Notes: a model not told the origin generated them from the sequence alone. Positions 32,000 to 44,614 are shown, numbered from the stretch's first letter. The stretch: DNA of 64,000 nucleotides from Vombatus ursinus (GCF_900497805.2 NW_020954562.1:24147722-24211721), one strand, 5' to 3'. A program made the numbers and translations.

Positions 32000-34900
32000 A
32001 TGGAGAAAAAGACACACATAGTAATCATAACTGTAAATGTGAATGGGATGAACTCTGCCATAAAACGTTAAGAGTATAGCAGATTGGATTAAAAACCATA
32101 TTCCTACGATATGTTGTTTACAGGAAATGCATTTGAAAAAGAGTGACACATACAGGGTAAAGGAAAAAGACTGGAGCAAAATATATTATGCTTCAGCTGA
32201 AGTAAAAAAATTAGGGGTAGCAATTCTGATCTCAGACAAAGCAAAAGCAAAAATAGATCTTATCAAAAGAGATAGGAAGGAAACTACATCCTGCTAAAAG
32301 GCACCATACACAATGAAGTAATATCATTACTAAACATATATGCACCAAATGGTGTAGCATCCAGATTCTTAGAGGAGAAGTTTAGGGAGTTACAGGAAGA
32401 AATAGACAGCAAAACTATACTAGTGGGGGACCTCAATTTCCCCCTCTCTGAACTAGATAAATCTAACCACAAAATAAACAAGAAAGAAGTTAAGAAGGTG
32501 AATAGAACACTAAAAAAGTTAGGTATGATAGACCTGTGGAGAAAACTTAATGGGAATAGAAAGGAATATAGTTTTTTCTCGGTGGTACATGGCACATACA
32601 CAAAAATTGACCATGTACTAGGGCACAAAAAACTCACAATCCAATGCAGAAAGGCAGAAATAGTAAATGCATCCTTTTCATATCATGATGCAATAAAATA
32701 TTATATGTAATAAAGGGCCATAATAAAGGAGAGACTAAAAAATAATTGGAAACTAAATAATCTAATCCTAAAAAATGATTAGGTCAAACAATAAATCATA
32801 GAAACAATCAATAATTTCATTCAAGAGAATGACAATAATGAGACAACATACCAAAATTTGTGGGATGCAGCAAAAGCAGTTCTTAGGGGAAGTTTTATAT
32901 CTCTAAATGCTTACATAAATAAAATAGAAAAAGAGGAGATCAATGAATTGGTCATACAACTAAAAAAACTAGAAAAAGAACAAAATAAAAATCCTCAATT
33001 AAACACCAAATTAGAAATATTGAAAACCAAAGGAAAAAGTAAGAAAATTGAAATTAAGAAAACTATTGAACTAATAAATAAAACTTGAGCTGGTTTTATG
33101 AAAAAACCAATAAAACAGATAAACCTTTGGTTAATCTAATTTAAAAAAAGAAAGAAGGAAACCAAATTACTAGTATCAAGAATGAAAAGGGCGAAACTAC
33201 TACCAAGGAAGAGGAAATTAAAACAACAATTAGGAATTATTTTGCCCAACTATATGCCAACAAATTTGACAATCTTTCTGAAATGGATATATATTTACAA
33301 AAATATAAATTGCCCAGCTTAACAGAAGAGGAAGTAAAATACTTAAATAACTCCATCTCAGAAAAAGAAATTGAACAAGTCATTGATGAACTCCCTAGGA
33401 AAAAATCTCCAGGGCCAGATCGATTTACATGTGAATTCTATCAAATATTTAAAGAACAATTAATTCCAATACTATATAGACTATTTGGTAAAATAGGCAA
33501 AGAAGGAATCTTACCAAATTCTTTTTATGATACAAATATGGTTCTGATACCTAAACCAGGAAGAGTCAAAACAGAGAAAGAAAATTATAGACCAATTTCT
33601 CTAATGATTATAGATGCAAACATTTTAAACAAAATATTAGCAAATAGATTACAACAACTTATCACATGAATAATACACTCTGACCAGGTAGGATTTATAC
33701 CAGGAATGCAGGGCTGGTTCAATATAAGGAAAACTATCAGCATAATTCATCATATCAACACCAAAACTAACAGAAACCACCTGATCATCTCAATAGATGC
33801 AGAAAAAGCTTTTGACAAAACACAACATCCATTCCTATTAAAAACACCAGAAAGCATAGGTATAAATGGAGTCTTCCTTAAAATAATAAATAGCATCTAT
33901 CTAAAACCTTCAGCAAGCATCATATGTAATGGGGACAAGCTAGAAGCATTTCCAATAAGATCGGGGGTGAAACAAGGATGTCCATTATCACCACTATTAT
34001 TCAACATCGTACTGGAAATGTTAGCTTTAGCAATAAGAGAAGAAAAAGACATTGAAGGCATTAGAATAGGCAAGGAAGAAACAAAGCTATCACTCTTTGC
34101 AGATGACATGATGTTATACTTAGAGAATCCCAGAGAATCAAGTAAAAAACTACTTGAAATAACAAACAACTTCAGCAAAGTTGCAGGCTATAAAATAAAC
34201 CCACATAAATCATAGGCATTTCTATATATTACCAATAAAGCCCTACAGCAAGAGATAGAAAGAGAACTTCCTTTTAAATTTAATGTAGACATTATAAAAT
34301 ACTTAGGAGTCTACCTCCCAAAACAAACCCAGGAACTCTATGAACACAATTATAAAACACTTTTCATGCAAATAAAATTAGATTTAAATAATTGGAAAAA
34401 CCTCAGTTGCTCATGGGTAGGCCGAGCTAATATAATAAAAATGACAATTCTACCTAAGCTAATTTACTTATTCAATGCCATACCAATCAAACTACCAACA
34501 AATTATTTCATAGAGTTGGAAAAAATAATAACAAGATTCATTTGGAAGAACAAAAGGTCCAGAATATCAAGAGAACTAATGAAAAGAAAGGCAGGGGAAC
34601 GTGGCCTAGCCATTCCAAATCTTAAATTGTATTATAAAACATTAATCATCAAACTGCTTGGTACTGGCTAAGAAATAGAGTGGTGGATCAGTGGAATAGG
34701 TTAAGTATGGAAGACACAGTAGTCAATGACTATAGTAATCCATTATTTGATAAACCCAAAGACCCCAGCTTCTGGGATAAGAACTCACTATTTGACAAAA
34801 ACTGCTGGGAAAACTGGAAAAGAGTATGGCAGAAACTAGGCATAGACCAAAATCTCACACCATATACCAAAATAAAGTCAAAATGGGTACATGATTTAGA

Positions 34901-35820
34901 CATAAAGGCTGATACTATAAGCAAACTGAGAGAGCAAGGAATAGTTTACTTGTCAGATCTATGGAGAACAGAAGAATTCATGACCAAACAGGAGATAGAG
35001 AACATTACAAAAAGCAAAATAGATGATTTTGATTACATTAAACTGAAAAGCTTTTGCACAAACAAAGCCAATGCAGCTAAGATTAGAAGAAAGGTAGAAA
35101 ATTGGGAAAGAATTTTTACAACCAGTCTCTCTGATAAGGTCCTCATTTCTAAAACATATAGAGAATTAAGTCAAATTTATAAGAATACAAGTCATTCCAC
35201 AATTGATAAGTGGTCAAAGGATATGAACAGACAGTTCTCACATGAAGAAATTAAAGCCATCTATAGTCATATGAAAAAATGCTCTAAATCACTATTGATT
35301 AGAGAAAAGCAAATGAAAACAACTCTGAGGTTCCACATCACACCTATCAGAATGGCCAACATGACAAAACAGGAAAATGAAAAATGTTGGAGAAAAAGTG
35401 GGAAAATTGGAACACTAATGCATTGTTGGTGGAGTTGTGAAATGATCCAACCATTGTGGAGAGTAATTTGGAACTATGCCCAATGGGCTATAAAAATGTG
35501 CATACCCTTTGACCCAGCAATAGCACTTCTAGAGCCAAAGATATCACACAAATGGGAAAAGGACCTCCATGAAAAAAATATTCATAGCAGCTCTTTTTGT
35601 GGTGGCAAAGAATTGGAAATTGAGAAGATGCCCATCAATTGGGGAATGGCTGAGCAAGCTATGGTACATGAATGTGATGGAATACTATTGTGCTGTAAGA
35701 AATGATGAACAGGCTGACTTCTGAAAAACCTGGAAAGACTTGTATGGTCTGATGCTGAGTGAAGTGAGCAGAACCAAAAGAACATTGTACACAATAACAA
35801 CCACGTTGTGTGATGACTAA
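32000..35820 (+). pseudogene. L1 ORF2 (endonuclease / reverse transcriptase), inactive
   Basis: Probable start ATG at 32000, just before the endonuclease strand HIVIITVNVNGMNSAIKR. The LQEMHLKKS block (about 32115) replaces the usual QETH with QEMH. The RT region holds [14 protein letters not shown] (33400), [19 protein letters not shown] (33790), [14 protein letters not shown] (about 33966) and the catalytic FADD (34096-34107). The C-terminal part (34680-35705, 341 open codons) has the HCWWSCEMIQPLW block, and the family's end is at about 35820. ORF2p nicks DNA and primes cDNA on it. This copy has many interruptions and has lost function. Expected length about 1,270 codons. Confidence 0.9.
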
Positions 35821-36060
35821 TATTGATAAACTTGACCCTTCCTGGCAAAACCAGGATCTACGACATCTCCAGAGGCCTGGTGATGGAAAATGCTATCCAC
35901 ACCCAAAGGAAAAACTATGGAAGCCAAATTGTTATTTTTTTTCTCTTCTGCTGAGTTTTGTTTCCTCTTTCTGATGGTTCCTCCTATTGATTTTGATTTC
36001 TACTTACAACATCACTAATGTGAAAATATGTTTAATATGAATGTAAAAAAAGAGAGAGAG

Positions 36061-36335
36061 AGAGAAAGTAGTTGTTGATGGAGACCATAACCAGAGGGCT
36101 CTGAGTTAATATGCCAGAAGTATTTCAAAGGAGTTTGGGAAACACCCTTAATGACCTAATATTCGTATCTTGCCTCAGTGTGGAGAGAAAAGAAAGGGTA
36201 TTAGGATAGATAACGATATCTTGGAACATATTCTTACGTACCAGATATTAAGATAGAGCTTCTTTATTAGTAGAAATATTACTTTAATAGCTTGATGGAT
36301 CCAGGGTTTGGTAGGGCAGGTATTCTTTTCAACAG
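36061..36335. other. Right TSD of the L1 and short unrecognised stretch
   Basis: 36061-36071 is the right copy of 'agagaaagtag'. The remainder up to the Mar1 SINE is unrecognised. Confidence 0.6.
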
Positions 36336-38149
36336 TGCAAGCTGTTGCTATTGTTTAGTCATTTTTGAGTTGTGTCCAACTCTCTGTGATCCAATTTGGG
36401 GATTTCCTGGCAGAGATACTAGAGTGGCTTGCCATTTCCCTCTCCAGTTCATTTTACAGATGAGGAAACTGAGGCAAATAGGATTAAGTGACTTGCGCAA
36501 GGTAACACAACTAGTAAGTATCTGAGGCCAAATCTTTTCATTTTTTAACTTTGTTAATTTATTTCGATTTATCAACAATCACTTCCACAAGCTTTTGAGT
36601 TTTAAATTTTTCTCGCCCTCCCTCCCCATTTTCCTCCCCAAGACGGCACGCAATCTGATATAGGTTATACATATGCATTCCTACTAAACATATTTTCACA
36701 TGAGTGATGTTGTAAGTAAGAATTAGAACCATAGGAGGAACCACAAGAAAGAGGAAACAAAATACAACAGAAGAAAAAAAAATAGCAAATAGTATGCTTT
36801 GATCTGCATTCAAACTCCATAGTTCTTTCTTTGGATGTGGATAGCACTTTCTATCTTGAGGCCTTTGGAGATGTCTTAGATCTTTGCATTGCTGAGAAGG
36901 GTTAAGTCTATCAACATTAGTCATAGAACAACGTGGCTGTTAATGTGTACAATGTTCTCCTATGTCAGCTCATTTCACTCTGCATCAGTCCATACAAGTA
37001 TTTTCAGGTTTTTCTGAAGTCTGCCTGCTCCTCATTTCTTTTAGCATAACAGTATTCTATTACATTCATATACCACAGCTTGTTCAGTCATTCCCCAATT
37101 GATGTGCATTCTCTTAATTTCCAATTCTTTGCCACCACAAAAAGAGCTGCTATAAATATTTTTGTACATGTGGGTCATTTTCCCATCTGTATGATCTCTT
37201 TGGCATACAACCCTAGAAGTGCTATTGCTGGGTCAAAGGATATGCACATTTTTATAGCCCTTTGCTCTCCAAAATGGTTGGATCATTTCACAACTCCACC
37301 AACAATGCATTAGTGTTCCAGTTTTCCCACATCTTCTCCAGCATTTATCATTTTCCTTTTTTTGTCATGTTGGCCAATCTGATAGGCATGATGTGGTACC
37401 TCAGAATTGTTTTGATTTGCATTTCTCTAATCAATAAGCATTTAGAGCATTTTTTCATATGACTGTAGATGGCTTTCATTTCTTCATCTGAGAACTGCCT
37501 GTTCATATCCTTTGACCATTTACCAATTGGAGAATGACTTGTATTCTTATAAATTTGACTTAGTTCTTTATATATTTTAGAAATTAGGCCCTTATCAGAG
37601 ACACTGGTCGTAAAAATTCTTTCCCAATTTTCTACTTTCCTTCTAATCTTGATGGCATTGGCTTTGTTTGTGCAAAAACTTCTCAATTTGATGTAATCAA
37701 AGTTATCCATTTTGCATTTCATAATGTTCTCTATCTCCTGTTTGGTCATGAATTCTTCTGTTCTCCATAAATCTGATAGGTAAACTATTTCTTGCTCTCC
37801 CAGTTTGCTTATAGTATCAGCCTTTATATCTAAATCATAAAGCCATTTTGGCTTTATTTTGGTATATGGTGTGAAATTTTGTTCTCTACCTAGTTTCTGC
37901 CATACTCTTTTCCAGTTTTCCCAGCAGTTTTTGTCAAATAGTGAGTTCTTATCCCAGAAGCTGGGGTCTTTGGGTTTATCAAATAGTACATTACTATGTC
38001 ATTGACTACTGTTTCTTGCATACCTAACCTATCCACCGATCCACCACTCTATTTCTTAGCTGAGGCCAAATCTGAACTCAGAAAGATGAGCCTTCCTGAC
38101 TCCAGATCAGTTATTTTATCTACTGTGCCAACCTAGGTGCCAGTGCAAA
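36332..38149 (-). mobile_element. Mar1 SINE split by an L1
   Basis: 36340-36535 and 38074-38141 together form one reversed Mar1 ('ttgagttgtgtccaactctc', 'ccagttcattttacagatga', then 'gagccttcctgactccagat', 'actgtgccaacctaggtgcc'). A possible 8-bp TSD 'cagtgcaa' lies at 36332-36339 and 38141-38148. The middle (36536-38059) is the inserted L1. Confidence 0.9.
36536..38059 (-). mobile_element. 5'-truncated L1 inserted into Mar1
   Basis: The L1 3' UTR and ORF2 C-terminal region run in minus orientation. The longest frame is 37749-37348 (133 codons, ORF2: MTKQEIENIMKCKMDNFDYI). A small internal deletion lies near 37262. The 14-bp TSD 'ctgaggccaaatct' at 36522-36535 and 38060-38073 is copied from the SINE. 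Confidence 0.93.
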
Positions 38150-38364
38150 TTGCTACCCATCAATACATGTTTTCCCCTCCCCCTTTGACCTGGTGCCCAT
38201 CTCCTTTTAGAAAAGGACCTAGAATAATTAAAATGAGCCATTTCACCCCTTGTTAGAGAATAGCTGTATTATACATACATAGATACAGCTACCTACCATT
38301 AAAACTAGCAATTCATGCACTGAGAGGATTCATCTCTATGATTAGAATGGTAACAGTTATATTG

Positions 38365-38710
38365 TACTCTACTCTGGTTCTGGTACAGTTCTAAAAGCTA
38401 CAGTTTTGGAAGATAAGTGATGAAAAAAAAAAAAGCTTTAAGAGGAGGGCAACCAGGATGGTAAACGGCCTTGAGTTAATGTCTTTTAGGGAATAATTGA
38501 AGATACTAGTTTCAGCCTGGGGAAGTGGATTAGGGGGGAAGAGAGGGAGAGGGAAAGTGAAGAAGACTGGGGAGAAAGGATAATTATAGTTGTCTTCAAG
38601 TTTCAAGGAAGAAGAATATTAACTATTGATCCAACTTTTCCTAAATAAAGACTTTCCTAGCAAAATGGGTCACCTTGATTTCAAACATCATTGAATAATT
38701 GAGGACTTGT
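38365..38710 (+). mobile_element. L3/CR1-clade LINE fragment
   Basis: 'gagggcaaccaggatggtaa', 'acggccttgagttaatgtct', 'tagttgtcttcaagtttcaa' follow the order of the CR1/L3 3' region. A short A-run and a GA-rich patch interrupt it. Confidence 0.7.
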
Positions 38711-38775
38711 AATTTCTTTCACTCTATGAGCACTTATCATATCTTGTCTTTTTTGTTATCTCTTCAGCATGTGAT

Positions 38776-38842
38776 GTAGAATATACATATGCATATACAT
38801 ATATATTTGCATATATATGTGTATATATATATATATATATAT
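38776..38842. repeat. (TA)n/(CATA)n microsatellite
   Basis: Mixed CATATA repeats, then a pure TA run. Confidence 0.93.
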
Positions 38843-39084
38843 AGCCCTGGGATGAGCCTCATTCCTGAATTCTTGAACAGATGAAGAATATTAGGACAAT
38901 ATTATTCTCACTACTACTATTCCGTAAGACTGTCTCCTCATTTCTCTTTGATCTGTATTTCTTTTTCACAGTACCATGCATAGGACTGGGAACACAGGAG
39001 TGATTAAAAAAAATTCTATTCAAATTAACACTTGATAATCTTCCATGAGATTCCTTATCTCATAAGATGCATCACTAAAAATAA

Positions 39085-39315
39085 CTAACATTTATATAGT
39101 ATTTTAAGGTTTACAAATCACGTGAATGTACATTATTTCATTTGCTCTTCATAACAAGCTACAGTATATTAAGATCCCTAGTTTTTCTGATAAAAAAAAA
39201 AACAGACTCAGTTAGATAAAGTGACTTTGCTGTGGTCACATATCAAGTGTTAGAGGTAGAGTTTAAAACCAAGTGTCTCCCACCTCCAAGTCTAGCATTC
39301 TTGCCCCTATAACTT
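39085..39315 (-). mobile_element. MIR SINE
   Basis: On the plus strand: 'acatttatatagtattttaa', 'ggtttacaaatcac', 'tcatttgctcttcataacaa', 'ttagataaagtgactttgct'. Confidence 0.78.
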
Positions 39316-39379
39316 CTGCTTCTTAACATAATGGAAGTTGAGCACATATCACAGGAAAGAATTCTCCTATTGTAGTCTT

Positions 39380-39440
39380 CCCTAGTCAGAAAACATGTGG
39401 AATATTGTATTCAATTCTGGGTACCACATTTTAAGGGTGT
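39380..39440 (+). mobile_element. L3/CR1-clade LINE fragment (weak)
   Basis: 'ggaatattgtattcaattct' followed by 'gggtaccacattttaag' matches the CR1/L3 block that precedes the 38.4 kb fragment's sequence in the family. The order on the chromosome is therefore reversed, so it is a separate copy or a rearrangement. Confidence 0.5.
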
Positions 39441-40004
39441 TATCAATCCAAATAGTAAATACAATTTGATAAGATATAAAATAAAATTTTATAATATATC
39501 ATATATGTATATATATACACACACACATATAAAACTTGCTATCAATCAAAGAAGATAAGAAGATAAATTAGGAGAAAATTCAAGAAAAAATGAAAAAAAA
39601 TAGAACCACATATTGAAGTACGTGGCAAAGTTCTATAGGAGGATAGAGCACAAATTAAATTCCTTTAATCCTTATGAATAGTTCCAAAGAGGATTTAAAA
39701 AAAAAAGTTAGGTATGTAATACCATAGGAAAAACCACATCAGTGTGCTTTCATATCTATTAGTAATATTTTAATAAAAGTAATATCCTAAAACTATTGTT
39801 GCATAATAATGTTTTACAATATGATTGCTATTTGTTTCTTGTTCTTTATTCAGATTTAAGCCTTTGATGGGAAATACAGAATAAGCCGGACCACTGAAAT
39901 CCTGATGGGGTTAGAAAAAGAAGGGATTACTTTGCAGAGCTTCAAAATAAAGCCAAAACTACCTTTCTAGGTAATTAACCATTCACTTCCATAGGATATA
40001 GTCA
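39441..40004. other. Unrecognised AT-rich stretch
   Basis: A TA/CA microsatellite lies at about 39495-39532. Nothing else recognised. Confidence 0.4.
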
Positions 40005-40160
40005 TGGATCACAGATTTAGAACTGAAAGGACTTCACCTCATCTATTCCAAACCACTTAGTTAACAGGTGAGGAAAATGAGGCCAAGAGCCCAACGTCAC
40101 ACAGACAGTAAATAATAAAGGATTCTGATTCCCCTGCCCTGACTCCAAAATAACTGATAC
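40005..40160 (-). mobile_element. THER1 SINE
   Basis: On the plus strand: 'catggatcacagatttagaa', 'ctgaaaggacttcacctcat', 'cacttagttaacaggtgagg'. Confidence 0.75.
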
Positions 40161-41218
40161 AGACCATAATCTTCTTAAAGGCTTTTTAGAGGAAATTTTT
40201 CCTCTTCCTACCATCCTTTGACTAGGTGTTTCTAACCAAAGCTCAACAAGGATTCATTGGGTCTAGAAATGTACAACTCCACTGCATGGATGTTTCCTAT
40301 TTCCGTGTGAATGTGCTATGTGAGCTAGTGTTAGGATTTATTAAAAACAAGTTTGCAAAAAAAGAAGTTATTTCACAAAGCTTGTTTCCCATTTTTTGAT
40401 TAGTAAGACTTACATGTTTGCCTTTGTGCTAAAATTTCCCCAAAATAACAGAAACATATTTTACTCCTATATGTTCAACAAATAGACACCATTGTTTTCA
40501 AGAATAAGTACATATGTTTTAATTACTGGTTCAGTCTGTCAGGAGGCATCCTTTTTTATGTAAAAAGCTACTGAATTAAGAAGTCTTTGGGTTAACAGGT
40601 ATGCAAACAGCTATCCTTGGTAGGATATCTGTTAAAACTTGATCTAAAATAAGTTGCCTATGACCATAAAGAAACGTTGAGCATTACCTCTGTCCCCTTG
40701 AACCAATCATCCCCACCCCTAGTCAGAGTTTTTTAGGTTATGTGGTTCACAGACGTGGGTCACAAGGTAAGCAAAGTGGCAAAATTCAAAAACTGGCTGC
40801 ACTTCTATAGGCATTCTGTGTTGATATGTCTTCATATGTTTCCACAGTTAGCATATTTTCATTTAGGCAAGGATCTGGTTAACCTAGAGCTATGAAAAAC
40901 ACTAATAATTAAAATGTTAAACTTTAGAATAAACAATACAACAAAGACATTTCTTAATGATGTCTTAAATGTCCTAGCTTTTCAAATATAAATTAACTTC
41001 CTAATGCATTTTTTTGCTCTCTCTTGGATATTAATATATCTTCAGAATTTCCCAGAATTTCCCATATTTATTTTGCTATAATTTGTGAACAATCTGAGAA
41101 GTCTTTTTTTTTTTTTTGAGGTACTAAAAGTACCTAGGGTTTTGTGTTAAGGATGCCCAAGGAAGAAGAAAATTGTTTTAGGAAAATCCAGCATTCTTGG
41201 GTCCACTATCTGTGAACA
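40161..41218. other. Unrecognised stretch
   Basis: No repeat, gene or RNA recognised, other than a short T-run at about 41105-41119. Confidence 0.4.
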
Positions 41219-41221
41219 GTT

Positions 41222-41390
41222 CATTCTTTTTAGTCAATTCATTAAATCATATACTGAGTGTTTTCCATGTCCAAAGCACAATGCTAAGCATTGGAGATAC
41301 AAAGACAAAAACAAAATATTGCCTACCCTCAAGGAACTTACATTTTATTGTAGTACAGTAGAGGGATGGGCATATCACCTGCATAAATAG
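41222..41390 (-). mobile_element. L2 LINE 3' end
   Basis: 'gcacaatgctaagcattgga', 'gatacaaagacaaaaacaaa', 'ctcaaggaacttacatttta' are the reversed L2 terminus. Confidence 0.75.
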
Positions 41391-41469
41391 TGTCATCTGT
41401 AGCTCAAGGTCTTTTCAAGGACTATGAGCTTATACAAACCATCGTATCCAAAGTAAATCTCTAGAAAAA

Positions 41470-41635
41470 TCTCTTACATAAAAATTTAAGATTTTCAAAG
41501 CACTTTCTTCACAATAACCCTGCTATTCAGGCACTACAAGTAACATCAATCTTTTATTGAGAAATAAAACAAAACATTATCTCTGAAAGTTTTAATGATT
41601 TCTCTAAAGTGGGATTATAAGAAGTGATGTGCTGA
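41470..41635 (-). mobile_element. MIR SINE (degenerate)
   Basis: 'ttttcaaagcactttcttca', 'caataaccctgctattcagg' fit a reversed MIR core. The rest is weak. Confidence 0.5.
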
Positions 41636-41883
41636 TAAATGTTTAACAACCAGTTTTCTAGAGAGAAAATGTACATGCATCACTATTTTAAATTTGATCT
41701 TCGTTGTTAATATTTTTTCCATCACTTTCTTCAATCCAGATACAATAAGCAAATCAATAAATCAAGCCCTAATATTGTCAATTTCTGAGGTATAAAGGCC
41801 TATACTGAAAAGTTAACTAATGGTCCTTTTTCAGTGGCTTCAGCACACTCTTGATAGAAACCAGGTATTGTAATTCGAATTCT

Positions 41884-42088
41884 TATAAGATCATAGATTT
41901 ACAGTTAGAAAGGAACTTAGAGGCCACTTATTCAAATAACCTCTTTTTAAAAATTAGGAAACTAAAGCCTAGAGAGATTTGGTGGCTTGCCTAGGGTCAC
42001 AAAAATATCAGGTGACAGAGGTGGGATTTGAACCCATGTCCTCTGAGTCCAGAGTCAGTACCCTTCCATCTACTCCATAATGCCTTAC
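41884..42088 (-). mobile_element. THER1 SINE, near full length
   Basis: On the plus strand: 'agatcatagatttacagtta', 'gaaaggaacttagaggccac', 'ggtggcttgcctagggtcac', 'gtgggatttgaacccatgtc', all in THER1 order. Confidence 0.9.
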
Positions 42089-42097
42089 TTAGCAAGT

Positions 42098-42272
42098 ATA
42101 AACTTGTATTATGATTATTGTGTGCATTATCATCCTTCTGTTAGACTGTAATCTTCTTGAGGACAAGATCTACATTATTTTTCTTATCTTCATATCCCTA
42201 ATAAGCCCAGCACTGTGCTTCATGTACAGTAGACATTTCATAAATATTTGTGTAATTACATTTAAATTTTAA
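42098..42272 (+). mobile_element. L2 LINE 3' end
   Basis: 'ttagactgtaatcttcttga', 'ggacaagatctacatt', 'agcccagcactgtgcttcat', and tail 'cataaatatttgtgtaatta'. Confidence 0.8.
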
Positions 42273-42780
42273 CTTGTGTCTACATACTTCAAGAGGAGGA
42301 TCTGATGTAATAATTGGGATAATAACAGTCCAGTTATATTGATACTTGAGAAAGTTAAGGCAGCAGGAGGGGCCATTTATGCTACTAGAATGATTATTTT
42401 ACTTTCAATTTCATTTTTGCATGCTAAAACTTTCCTTCTGAAGTCACCAGGCAGCAACTGGCTTATACAGTTGGATTTTTTGTATCATATACAGCCTATC
42501 CCATTGAGGTATTCCTGCTTTCTAGGCAATGACAAGCTGCCTCATTAACTATAACACCATGTCTAGTTGCACTAAATCTTGACTCAACCCAATTTAGTTT
42601 TCCTGCTCATCATTTGGAACCAAATAGATGTTTGGCCCTATTATCTACAAGCAAGCAGGAGACCACTAAGCAAACAGAGCTGGCTTGTGGTATTTCAGTT
42701 TTACTAATATTACTAGTATCTTTTTTTATAAATGTTAAGAATCTCTAAGAATTTTATTGAGAATTAATAATACAAATTAG
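42273..42780. other. Unrecognised stretch
   Basis: The frame at 42339-42548 (69 codons) has no known domain; no repeat identified. Confidence 0.4.
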
Positions 42781-42781
42781 T

Positions 42782-42838
42782 ATCATAGAATTTCAGAACT
42801 AGAAGAGAATTCAGAGATGACTCAGTCCAATCTGTGCA
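42782..42838 (-). mobile_element. THER1 3' fragment
   Basis: 'tatcatagaatttcagaact', 'agaagagaattcagagatga' match the reversed THER1 tail. A SINE-head-like piece follows ('agagcactgtacttggagta'). Confidence 0.65.
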
Positions 42839-42869
42839 TAAATGAACAGAGCACTGTACTTGGAGTAAT

Positions 42870-44155
42870 AGAAGAATTATAACTAAGACAGGACCTACAG
42901 GACTCTGCCCTAGGGCACTGACATCTGGAGGAAGGGGCTTTCAAGTCTTATATCCCCTTCCTTCAAGCCTCTATCTCAGGGATGTGCACTTTTTTTTCCC
43001 TGAAGCATTTGTCTCAAGGAGGTCCAAGGCACTACCCACTGAGGGAAATCAGCAAGAAGTACTCCTTTCACCCCATATTAGCTTCCTGGAGGTAGAAAGC
43101 AAAACCTAGGCTTTATTCTTTCTATGCTCAATGGTCCCCCAGGCCAACCCTAGGCCATCTCCAGAATTGAATCGCATACCTGAAAACCTCAGTCATCTCC
43201 TTTGCAGGGTGCATGTAGGGTTGAACAAGATTCCCACCACTCTCAGGCCTATTGGCTTCCAGTCTGGCTCTCTAGACTAAAGCCCATCTCCAGTGCTACA
43301 TAACATGGAACAAGTTACTCTAAGGTTTTCTTTCAGGCCCTGCTGGAAGACTACCTGCAAAGTGTATACTCCTATTACAGTGAGGGTCTGACCTTAAAGT
43401 CTTTCCAGAGTCAAGACTGCCCTTTAGAGAAAAACATCTTCCATTTCCTGGTCCACTCCCACTTCCCCCTTCCAAAAGCCCTCTCTAGGACCAGCAAGAC
43501 ATCCCAGGCTTTCGACTGGGCTTCCTAACCCAGATATCTCCTACCTCCTTTGAGGTAGACCTCCTGTGATCTCACAGGACACACAATTTCAATATCTCAG
43601 GAGGCTGGACTTCAAGGGAAAGCCTCAACTTCTCTAATCTTATTTCTCCCTTAAAAGATGCTCTCTAGCCATTGATACACTACCTAAACTCATTCCTAAA
43701 TGCTTAAATTACTTACTCTCATCTTAAAACTTTCTCTTTTTTTTCTTTCCATCTTCTGACCCTCACTGTGCCATGCCCCTCCACCCCTGTGATGACATTA
43801 CTCCTCTAATAATCTAGAACCAGCTACATTTTCTCTCACTGTCCAGCTCACTGATCCTATTGAGGAATATGGAGTATTCCTCCTTCCCCATTGCTACTGA
43901 AAGACTCTTTCTATACCACCTTCATTAAGAAACCTCCGCTTCGAAGTTCATGCTATCCAAATTTACCAGTCAATCCAGATCCCAGAAGTAGTAGTTATAT
44001 ATTGCCTTTAGGATATTTCATTTTCTTTCTCAAGGTTAAACTACAAGAGAAAGGAAATGTAGTTCAAGTGCCAACAACACTTATTTCTTACCTCTTCAGT
44101 TTCATTTTAGAGCAAACAAGAAAAAAAGATATGGTTTGGTCAACTTCCACTAAAA
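42870..44155. other. Unrecognised, GC-richer stretch
   Basis: Visibly richer in C and G than its surroundings, with no recognised repeat. The 43891-44163 plus-strand frame (90 codons) has no known domain. It might be unique sequence or an unrecognised old element. Confidence 0.4.
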
Positions 44156-44157
44156 AT

Positions 44158-44290
44158 TTATGAGTATTTTAAGGTTTTGAAGTACTTTGCTCACAATAAT
44201 CCTCTAGAGGTAAGTAGTCCAAGAATTATTATCCCAATTTTCCAAATAAAGATCCTGATTTTAGCAGTTTTCTATAAGCCTTAATTTGTC
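44158..44290 (-). mobile_element. MIR SINE (degenerate)
   Basis: 'gtattttaaggttttgaagt', 'actttgctcacaataatcct', 'attattatcccaattttcca'. Confidence 0.6.
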
Positions 44291-44299
44291 TAAATTAAG

Positions 44300-44610
44300 C
44301 CAACTAGAAAACCTAAGAGACACATAAATGGTAGGAAAAGTATATATTATTTTCCATACAATAAAATGATTCCCAAAATCATTATATTTTTAAAACTTTT
44401 TTCATTTGACTTCTGATTTCTTTGGCAAAGGAAGCCCCAGATGACAGAAATTTTACCAATGCAGATCAGTGACTCTCCTGCTAGAGAGACTGGGAACATA
44501 AAGAGGGTAATTAACTTCCTCCCAAAAAACTGAATGGAGAGAGTTCTACAAACCAAATAAAGAATTATCATCACTGACAAAAGGATAGTTCTGATATATT
44601 TCATGTGCAT
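44300..44610. other. Unrecognised stretch
   Basis: Nothing recognised; the minus-strand frame at 44347-44610 has no recognisable domain. Confidence 0.35.
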
Positions 44611-44614
44611 CCCT

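Larger units (their letters stand above)
29398..36060 (+). mobile_element. Full-length L1 LINE, inactive
   Basis: About 6.66 kb: 5' end 'gcttcctggagccaagatgg', 5' UTR (29398-30351), ORF1 (30352-31385), C/T- and purine-rich inter-ORF spacer (about 31386-31999), ORF2 (32000-35820), 3' UTR, and an A/AG-rich tail ending near 36060. An 11-bp TSD 'agagaaagtag' encloses it. Both ORFs carry several stops and frameshifts, many of them plain C-to-T type changes in CAA/CAG/CGA codons, so it cannot retrotranspose. It is the youngest-looking L1 here and served as the reference for the others. Confidence 0.93.
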
